The position numbers and the translations under genes are program-made. This document shows, one piece after another, positions 1 through 4,911 of a stretch of DNA of 11,488 bases. This stretch comes from CAVSUR01 sp052143655 (lineage in GTDB: Bacteria > Actinomycetota > Actinomycetes > Streptosporangiales > Streptosporangiaceae), in contig JBKQSL010000349.1 of assembly GCA_052143655.1 (NCBI GenBank), forward strand, positions 1 to 11,488, given 5' to 3'. The notes below the pieces were generated by a model. It worked only from the letters and a program-made list of their open reading frames with translations. It made no database searches and was not told the DNA's origin. Position 1 is the stretch's first letter. Every line of letters begins with the position of its first letter.

Positions 1-172
1 CCTGTCCGGCCGGCGGGGCGGCCTGGCCGGCCTGGCCAGGGCCGTCCCGCCCGGGTGCACCGTCGGCCTGGCGGGCGCCCCTGCCCCGGGCGGCCGGCCG
101 CGCTCCGGCTGCTTGCCGCGCTGCCGCCCCCGCTGCCCTGGCTCGGGTCTTCGCCTCGGTATTCACTGACAT
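1..172 (-). CDS. Small Ala/Arg-rich protein in ftsL position, N-terminal part only
   Basis: An open frame starts at ATG 172-170 on the minus strand and continues past the left edge, so only 57 residues are visible. The start has a strong ribosome site (GGGAGGA, 187-181) eight bases upstream. The visible part begins MSVNTEAKTRARAAG and is almost entirely Ala, Arg, Gly, Pro and Gln, with no membrane segment yet. This is the low-complexity cytoplasmic tail often seen on actinobacterial FtsL/FtsB-like divisome proteins, whose single membrane helix and coiled coil would follow further left. The call rests mainly on position: the gene directly after mraZ and rsmH in the dcw cluster is normally ftsL. 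It starts 142 bases after the rsmH stop and is probably cotranscribed. The sequence itself is too biased to prove the family; it could be another small hypothetical gene. Confidence 0.6.
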   Translation of the reverse strand, partial: MSVNTEAKTRARAAGAAARQAAGARPAARGRGARQADGAPGRDGPGQAGQAAPPAGQ

Positions 173-314
173 GGGCGTGTCCTCCCAGTTCCGCGCCATG
201 CTGCCGGGCTGCGTACCGCGGCCCGCTTGTCGCTGCGCCACCCGTTCCCTGGGGCCTGCAGCCAGCCCTCGCGGCAGCGCCAGCCACCCCCGCGGGCGAC
301 ACCGCGCCGCGCCG

Positions 315-1268
315 TCATGCCGCCGCCTCGATCCGCTCAGCCGCCCGCAGCCGAGCGGATGCGGCCCGCGGGTTCGCGGCCACCTCCCGCTCAGCGGGCC
401 GCTCTGCCCCCCGGGTGAGCAGCCGGAATCGGGGCCGGTGGCCGGGCAGCGACACCGGCAGCCCCGGGGGCGTGGTGTCAGCCGCCTGGGCGGCCAGGGC
501 CGTCTTGACGATCCGGTCTTCCAGCGAGTGGTAGGCCAGCACGACAATCCGGCCGCGCACTGCGAGGGCGTCCAGCGCTGCGGGGAGCGCCCGGCGCAGC
601 GCGTCGAGCTCGCCGTTGACCTCGATGCGCAGCGCCTGGAAGGTGCGCTTGGCCGGGTTACCGCCAGTGCGGCGGGCGGCGGCCGGGACGGCGTCGCGCA
701 CGATCTCGGCCAGCCGCCGGGTCGAGGTCAGCGGCGCCGCGGACCGCTCGCGGACTACCGCGTCGGCGATCCGCCGGGCGAACCGTTCCTCGCCGTAGTC
801 GCGCAGCACGGCTGCCAGCCGGGCGGCCGGATAGGTGTTGAGCACCTGCGCCGCGGTCAGCGGCCCGGCGGTGTCCATCCGCATGTCCAGCGGGGCGTCC
901 GCCGAGTAGCTGAAGCCGCGACCGGGATCGTCGATCTGGGGTGAGGACACCCCCAGGTCGAACAGGAATCCCTGCACGCTGTCGCATCCCAGGCCGGCCA
1001 GGATGTCGGTGATCTCGGCGTAGCCGGAGTGCACCAGGGTGATCCGGTCGGCGAAGCCTGCCAGGATCTCGCGGGACCGCGCGATGGCCTCGTCGTCGGC
1101 GTCGACGCCGATCAGCCGCAGGCCGGCGTGCGCCCGCAGCAGGGCACCGGCATGGCCGGCCCGGCCAAGGGTGGCGTCCACCAGCAGCGCACCGGGAGAT
1201 TCGAGGGCGGGGCCGAGCAGCGCCAGCACCCGGTCGGTCATGACGGGCAGGTGCTCCATGGCCGTCAC
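315..1268 (-). CDS. rsmH: 16S rRNA (cytosine-1402 N4)-methyltransferase RsmH
   Basis: 317 residues, the normal size for RsmH (MraW). The enzyme uses S-adenosylmethionine to methylate N4 of C1402 in the decoding centre of 16S rRNA, in the cytoplasm. Family motifs appear in order: EHLPVM near the N-terminus, the SAM-binding loop DATLGRAGH (31-39), GVDADDEAI (54-62), DLGVSSPQID (104-113), RGFSY (117-121), PLDMRMD (126-132), GEERFARRIA (159-168), NPAKRTFQALRIEVN (204-218) and VLAYHSLEDRIVK (243-255). I chose GTG 1268 because a GGGAAGGGGG purine run lies just upstream; ATG 1259 (three codons in) is the alternative. It follows mraZ on the same strand after a 279-base gap containing repeats and a hairpin, and precedes the ftsL-position gene. 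Nothing looks broken. Confidence 0.97.
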   Translation of the reverse strand: MTAMEHLPVMTDRVLALLGPALESPGALLVDATLGRAGHAGALLRAHAGLRLIGVDADDEAIARSREILAGFADRITLVHSGYAEITDILAGLGCDSVQGFLFDLGVSSPQIDDPGRGFSYSADAPLDMRMDTAGPLTAAQVLNTYPAARLAAVLRDYGEERFARRIADAVVRERSAAPLTSTRRLAEIVRDAVPAAARRTGGNPAKRTFQALRIEVNGELDALRRALPAALDALAVRGRIVVLAYHSLEDRIVKTALAAQAADTTPPGLPVSLPGHRPRFRLLTRGAERPAEREVAANPRAASARLRAAERIEAAA

Positions 1269-1292
1269 GGCCGCCCCCTTCCCTGTCCGTGC

Positions 1293-1320
1293 TAGCCGCC
1301 CGGCGGAGCCCGGGCGGCTA
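1293..1320 (-). repeat. Strong hairpin in the rsmH leader
   Basis: A perfect 11-bp inverted repeat (TAGCCGCCCGG, 1293-1303, and its complement, 1310-1320) with a 6-base loop. It sits just upstream of the purine-rich rsmH ribosome site. As RNA it would be a very stable GC stem in the mraZ-rsmH transcript. There is no T-run after it on the minus strand, so it is not a classical intrinsic terminator. It may act as an attenuator, an RNA processing or stability element, or a translation modulator of rsmH. Confidence 0.6.
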
Positions 1321-1357
1321 CTGCCTGTGCCGGTCGCGCCCGCGGGCGCGGTTGCGC

Positions 1358-1405
1358 GCCAGGCGCGGTGCCCGCCAGGCGCGGTGCCCGCCAGGCGCGG
1401 TGCCC
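1358..1405. repeat. Three perfect 16-bp tandem repeats
   Basis: GCCAGGCGCGGTGCCC occurs three times without mismatch (1358-1373, 1374-1389, 1390-1405), followed by a partial GGCCAGG. The unit is not a multiple of three and lies in the noncoding gap between mraZ and rsmH. The remainder of that gap holds only the two hairpins listed separately; I see no gene in it. The array is likely a slippage-prone minisatellite whose copy number may vary between strains. Confidence 0.85.
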
Positions 1406-1525
1406 GGCCAGGTCCCCAACCGCAGCCGCGCTGAGATGTCAGCGATCGGCGGCCAGCCGCCTGGCGCCGGGGAAGTGGCGTCAGCCAGCTGGCGTCCAGC
1501 GCGGGTGGAGACCTCGCCGGGCACC

Positions 1526-1545
1526 GGGCGCCGTCAGTGGCGCCC
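1526..1545 (-). terminator. Hairpin directly after the mraZ stop
   Basis: A perfect 7-bp inverted repeat, GGGCGCC (1526-1532) and GGCGCCC (1539-1545), with a 6-base loop, starts two bases after the mraZ TAG stop. No T-tract follows, so if it terminates it would be of the GC-stem type found in actinobacteria. It could equally be a partial terminator or a 3'-end stabiliser that lowers rsmH expression relative to mraZ. Confidence 0.4.
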
Positions 1546-1547
1546 GC

Positions 1548-1979
1548 CTACAGCACTCCTGGCAGTACCTCCTGCGACGCGTCCGAGAACGCGTCTTCCT
1601 GCTGGGCCAGGTAGCTGGCCCAGGCCTGTGCGTCCCATATCTCCAGCCGGGTGCTGGCCCCGATCACGACGCAGTCACGCTGCAGCCCTGCGTATTCACG
1701 CAGTGCCGGGGGGATCGTGATCCGGCCCTGCTTGTCCGGCAGTTCGTCCGAGGCGCTGGCGAAGAAGACCCGGCTGTAATCCCGCACCGCCTTGGCGGTG
1801 ACCGGCGCTGCCCGCAGCGCTTCGGTAATGCGCCCGAACTCGGGCTCGGGAAAGACGTAGAGACAGCGCTCCTGCCCCTTCGTCAGCACCAGGCCAGCCG
1901 CGAGCTCCTCGCGGTACTTGGCGGGCAGGAACAGGCGGCCCTTGTCATCGAGACGTGGCGTGTGAGTGCCAAGGAACAT
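1548..1979 (-). CDS. mraZ: Transcriptional regulator MraZ
   Basis: 143 residues, full length. MraZ is a ring-forming DNA-binding protein built from two SpoVT-AbrB-like half-domains; it represses the first promoter of the dcw cluster, including its own gene. Both halves are visible: MFLGTHTPRLDDKGRLFLPA at the N-terminus (first DKGR motif at 12-15) and LPDKQGRITIPPALREY (80-96, second motif). A typical family ending, DAQAWASYL (117-125), follows. ATG 1979 has a near-perfect ribosome site, GGAGGTGA (1993-1986), six bases away. It is the first gene of the minus-strand cluster, followed by rsmH. Upstream lies an array of GTGGAG boxes at 10-bp steps over a recognisable promoter, as expected for autoregulation. 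Confidence 0.97.
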   Translation of the reverse strand: MFLGTHTPRLDDKGRLFLPAKYREELAAGLVLTKGQERCLYVFPEPEFGRITEALRAAPVTAKAVRDYSRVFFASASDELPDKQGRITIPPALREYAGLQRDCVVIGASTRLEIWDAQAWASYLAQQEDAFSDASQEVLPGVL

Positions 1980-2029
1980 CGGCCCTCACCTCCCAGTCCC
2001 CCGCCCAGGCAACCTGCGGGACTGCTCCG

Positions 2030-2065
2030 CCCCACGGTGCTCCACTGTACTCCACAATCCTCCAC
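2030..2065 (-). promoter_or_regulatory. MraZ operator array (four boxes, 10-bp period)
   Basis: Read on the minus strand, GTGGAG occurs at 2065-2060, 2055-2050 and 2045-2040, and GTGGGG at 2035-2030, each start exactly 10 bp from the next. E. coli MraZ is known to bind TGGG-type direct repeats separated by 5-nt spacers (10-bp period), so the same protein face meets each repeat. Here the boxes read TGGAG/TGGGG with the same period. They lie within and just after the mraZ promoter, a position suited to autorepression. That they are MraZ sites is inference from pattern and place. Confidence 0.8.
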
Positions 2066-2071
2066 CGTCAA
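2044..2071 (-). promoter_or_regulatory. Promoter of mraZ-rsmH
   Basis: On the minus strand, TTGACG (2071-2066) and TACAGT (2049-2044) are separated by 16 bases, a good housekeeping-sigma promoter (TTGAC at -35, TAnnnT at -10). Transcription would begin near 2037, about 58 bases before the mraZ ATG. Two of the GTGGAG boxes fill the spacer and a third overlaps the -10, so binding there should block RNA polymerase. Confidence 0.65.
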
Positions 2072-2122
2072 CGTCAGCAGCTCGGCGCGCGGGACATCGC
2101 CAGCAGAAATTTGCTGGTCAGA

Positions 2123-2154
2123 GCGGTGGAGCGGAGTGGAGTACGCTCCACCGC
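2123..2154 (+). promoter_or_regulatory. Second GTGGAG pair within an 11-bp inverted repeat
   Basis: On the plus strand GTGGAG occurs at 2126-2131 and 2136-2141, again exactly 10 bp apart, with a third copy inverted at 2151-2146. The element is bounded by a perfect 11-bp inverted repeat, GCGGTGGAGCG (2123-2133) and its complement (2144-2154). It faces the moxR operon rather than mraZ. It is a candidate MraZ operator for the divergent operon, or a site where another dimer binds; the match to the mraZ boxes is direct, the function inferred. Confidence 0.55.
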
Positions 2155-2252
2155 CACTAGCCCCGGCCCGGCCTGCAGGCCCCGGCTGGCACTCCGGCGC
2201 ACGCCTGGAACAGGCTCGCCAGCAGGAAGAACAGGGCCGCCCGCCGGGCCCG

Positions 2253-2268
2253 GTGGAGCGAAGTGGAG
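2253..2268 (+). promoter_or_regulatory. Third GTGGAG pair, facing moxR
   Basis: GTGGAG at 2253-2258 and 2263-2268 on the plus strand, 10 bp apart, with spacer CGAA nearly identical to the CGGA spacer of the pair at 2126-2141. It lies about 245 bases upstream of the moxR start. Together with the other pair it forms a plus-strand set mirroring the minus-strand array at mraZ. Candidate MraZ-type operator for the moxR operon. Confidence 0.5.
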
Positions 2269-2511
2269 GGCCCGGCGCCGTCCGGGCGGCGGCAGGCGCC
2301 AGCGGCGAGCATCCCGTCCGATGAGGCCGCCGGACCGGACCGCCCGCAGCGGACGGCATCATGGAGGGGCAGACAGTTACGTCACCGGAGCCCGCGCGTG
2401 ATCGCGCCGCGCTCTGCGGCGTCGTACTGTCTGAACGCGGCCGTAACTGCGCGGCCGCGCCCCGTCGGCGGCGGGGCCGCGAGCGCGCCGCGGCTGACGC
2501 GAGGAGGACAC
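2269..2511. other. Upstream region of moxR, no gene seen
   Basis: This stretch completes the 532-base divergent spacer between mraZ and moxR. The frame of moxR stays open back to 2263, but nothing in that extension resembles a MoxR protein and the good ribosome site is at 2501-2507. I see no convincing -35/-10 pair for moxR here; its promoter is probably in this interval or beside the GTGGAG pairs. Confidence 0.5.
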
Positions 2512-3486
2512 GTGGCAGTGGACACGGGGCAGCCAGCCGGGCCGCGGCTGGCGGATCTGGTGACGGCAGCCGACCGGATCGGCGCGGCCGTGGAGAGCGT
2601 GATCGTCGGCAAGCCGCACGCCATCCGGCTCGCCCTGACCGTACTGCTGGCCGAGGGCCACGTGCTGATCGAGGACGTGCCCGGGGTCGGCAAGACGCTG
2701 CTGGCCAAGGCGCTGGCCCGGTCAATCGACTGCTCGGTGCGCCGGGTCCAGTTCACCCCTGACCTGCTGCCCAGCGACATCACCGGGGTGAGCGCCTTTA
2801 ACCAGGAGCTGCGCGAGTTCGAGTTCAAGCCCGGGCCGATCTTCGCGAACATCGTGCTCGGCGACGAAGTCAACCGCGCTTCCCCGAAAACCCAGTCGGC
2901 CCTGCTTGAGTGCATGGAGGAACGGCAGGTGACCGTGGACGGCGCCACCTACATGCTGGACCGGCCGTTCATGGTCATCGCCACCCAGAACCCGGTGGAG
3001 ATGGAGGGCACCTACCCGCTGCCGGAGGCCCAGCGGGACCGGTTCATGGCCCGCATCTCGATCGGCTATCCCGACCACGCCGCTGAGCTGGCCATGCTCG
3101 ACTCGCACGGCTCGGCCTCGCCGCTGGACTCGCTGCAGCCGGCCGCGCACGCGCAGGATGTCCGCGCGCTCGCCGCCGCCGTCCAGCAGATCCACGTCGC
3201 CCCGCAACTGCGCCAGTACATAATCAGCCTGGTGCACGCCACGCGCACGTCACCGGAGCTCAGGCTGGGCGCCTCGCCGCGGGCGGCGCTGCACCTGCTG
3301 CGGGCCGGCCGCGCCTGGGCGGCGCTGGATGGCCGTGACTTCGTGATCCCCGACGACATCCAGGCCCTCGCCGGGCCCGTACTCGCGCACCGGCTGCTGC
3401 CCACGCCCGAGGCACTCGTCGGCCGGGAGCTGCCCGAGGACGTGCTGGCCAAGATCGTGAGCAGTCAGCCGCTGCCGAATCACTAG
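2512..3486 (+). CDS. MoxR-family AAA+ ATPase
   Basis: 324 residues from GTG 2512, which has a strong GAGGAGG site (2501-2507) four bases before it; GTG 2518 is an alternative. MoxR proteins are AAA+ ATPases thought to act as chaperones that mature or insert cofactors into von Willebrand A or DUF58 partner proteins. Walker A is DVPGVGKT (55-62), Walker B is IVLGDEVNRA (114-123, Asp118-Glu119), and sensor 1 is ATQNPVEMEGTYPLPEAQRDRF (in 157-178, Asn160). FTPDLLPSDITG (81-92) and ALLECMEERQV (130-140) are also family signatures. The C-terminal part carries the AAA lid domain. It is the first gene of an operon with a DUF58 protein (87 bases downstream) and a transglutaminase, its usual partners. 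Its substrate is not known from sequence. Confidence 0.95.
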   Translation: MAVDTGQPAGPRLADLVTAADRIGAAVESVIVGKPHAIRLALTVLLAEGHVLIEDVPGVGKTLLAKALARSIDCSVRRVQFTPDLLPSDITGVSAFNQELREFEFKPGPIFANIVLGDEVNRASPKTQSALLECMEERQVTVDGATYMLDRPFMVIATQNPVEMEGTYPLPEAQRDRFMARISIGYPDHAAELAMLDSHGSASPLDSLQPAAHAQDVRALAAAVQQIHVAPQLRQYIISLVHATRTSPELRLGASPRAALHLLRAGRAWAALDGRDFVIPDDIQALAGPVLAHRLLPTPEALVGRELPEDVLAKIVSSQPLPNH

Positions 3487-3573
3487 CCGCGGCGCGAGCA
3501 GGCCACCGCGGACGCGCGGCGGGCGCAGTCACGCCCGTACATTGGTACGCAGCGGCAGAAAGGCGGCCTGGGC

Positions 3574-4911
3574 ATGCGGTCACTGTTCGCGGGACTGACT
3601 ACTCGCGGGACCTCATTCCTGGCCGCAGGCGTGGCCGCGCTCGGCACCGGGCTGGTGCTCGGCGAGCGCATCCTGATCAGCGTCGGCATCCTGCTGATCG
3701 GCCTGCCGCTGCTGGCGGCGCTGTCGGCCAGCCAGGCCCGGTACCGGCTGAGCTGCGCGCGCGCCGTCAGCCCGCAGCGGGTACCGCCCGGCCACACCGC
3801 CCGGGTGACGCTGAACCTGGAGAACGTGTCCCGGTTCCCCAGCGGCCTGATGCTCGCCGAGGACAGCGTGCCCTACACCCTGGGCGCCCGGCCCCGGTAC
3901 GTGCTGGACGGGATCGAGCATGGCGGCGCCCGGACGCTGAGCTACCCGCTGCGGTCCGACCTGCGCGGAAGGTTCGAGATCGGCCCGCTCGACGTGCGGA
4001 TCGCCGATGCCTTCGGCCTGGTGGAGCTGGGCCGCTCGTTCTCGGCCACGTCGACCTTCCTGGTCACCCCCGAGATCGTGCCGCTGGACCGCTCCGTGGT
4101 CAGCGGCAGCTGGCTGGGCGATGGCGACGGCGGGACCAGGACCTCGGCGGCGGCCGGGGAGGACGACGTGATTCCCCGCGCCTACCGCAACGGCGACGAG
4201 CTGCGCCGGGTGCACTGGCGCTCGACCGCCCGGTACGGGGAGCTGATGGTCCGCCGGGAGGAGCAGCGCTGGCGCAACCAGGCGGTGCTGCTGCTCGATA
4301 CCCGGCGCAGCGCGCACGCCGGCGCCGGGGCGGCCTCCTCCTTCGAGTACGCAGTCAGTGCCGCCGCGTCGATCGGGATGCACCTGGCCCGCGAGGGTCT
4401 CGACGGCCAGCTGGTCACCGACACCGGCGCGGTGACCAGCCCGGCCCGGTTCGAGGACCTGCTGCTCGATTCGCTGGCCGTGATCCAGCCCTCGGGCTGC
4501 CGGGGCCTGGATACCGGCACCGCGGCGTTGCAGCTGGCCGAGGGCGGCCTGCTCATCGTGGTCGCCGGGCGGCTGTCGGCGGCGCAGGCGCGGCGCCTGG
4601 CCGCGTGCCGGCGCGACTTCGGGCCGGCGATCGCGGTCCTGCTCGCCGTGTCGAGCTGGCTGCAGCCCGCCGGGCCTGCTGCGGGCCCGGCCCTCGGCAG
4701 CACGCAGCCGGCCGGGCCCGCAGCCGCCCCCAGCCCAGGGCAGTACGCCGAGACCGCGGAGGCCGCGGCGATCCTGCGGGCCGCCGGATGGCGGGTGACG
4801 TCAGCGGACGCGGCCACGCCGCTGGCCGCCGCCTGGCAGCGGGTGCCCCGGTTCCCCGGCATGCCGGCGGCGGGCAGCAGCCCGCTGCGCAGGACCGAGG
4901 CAGTGCGATGA
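3574..4911 (+). CDS. DUF58 domain membrane protein, MoxR partner
   Basis: 445 residues. Two hydrophobic segments near the N-terminus (about 14-30 and 33-51) anchor it in the membrane, followed by a beta-rich region and the DUF58 signature DDVIPRAYRNGDELRRVHWRST (in 197-218), then YGELMVRREEQRW (221-233). DUF58 proteins resemble von Willebrand A folds and are encoded next to moxR; they are thought to be the MoxR client. The region around 347-382 is low-complexity Ala/Gly/Pro. ATG 3574 is preceded by an AAAGGCGG ribosome site at seven bases. The stop overlaps the start of the next gene (ATGA, 4908-4911), indicating translational coupling with the transglutaminase. The molecular function of this protein is not established. 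Confidence 0.9.
   Translation: MRSLFAGLTTRGTSFLAAGVAALGTGLVLGERILISVGILLIGLPLLAALSASQARYRLSCARAVSPQRVPPGHTARVTLNLENVSRFPSGLMLAEDSVPYTLGARPRYVLDGIEHGGARTLSYPLRSDLRGRFEIGPLDVRIADAFGLVELGRSFSATSTFLVTPEIVPLDRSVVSGSWLGDGDGGTRTSAAAGEDDVIPRAYRNGDELRRVHWRSTARYGELMVRREEQRWRNQAVLLLDTRRSAHAGAGAASSFEYAVSAAASIGMHLAREGLDGQLVTDTGAVTSPARFEDLLLDSLAVIQPSGCRGLDTGTAALQLAEGGLLIVVAGRLSAAQARRLAACRRDFGPAIAVLLAVSSWLQPAGPAAGPALGSTQPAGPAAAPSPGQYAETAEAAAILRAAGWRVTSADAATPLAAAWQRVPRFPGMPAAGSSPLRRTEAVR

Noticed and set aside
163..318. 51-codon minus-strand frame whose ATG overlaps the rsmH stop (ATGA)
   Set aside because: The overlap hints at coupling, but the product is Arg/Gly/Trp-rich with no recognisable feature, and the better gene start (172, with GGGAGGA) lies near its end in another frame.
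1358..1405. Tandem repeats considered as a CRISPR array
   Set aside because: The 16-bp units are directly adjacent without spacers.
2263..2511. Upstream extension of the moxR frame by 83 codons
   Set aside because: No MoxR similarity there, it would begin inside a GTGGAG box, and a strong ribosome site sits at GTG 2512.
4605..4907. Upstream extension of the tgpA frame by 101 codons within the DUF58 gene
   Set aside because: Product is Arg/Ala-rich out-of-frame reading of DUF58; the ATG at 4908 overlaps the DUF58 stop and begins directly with a membrane helix.
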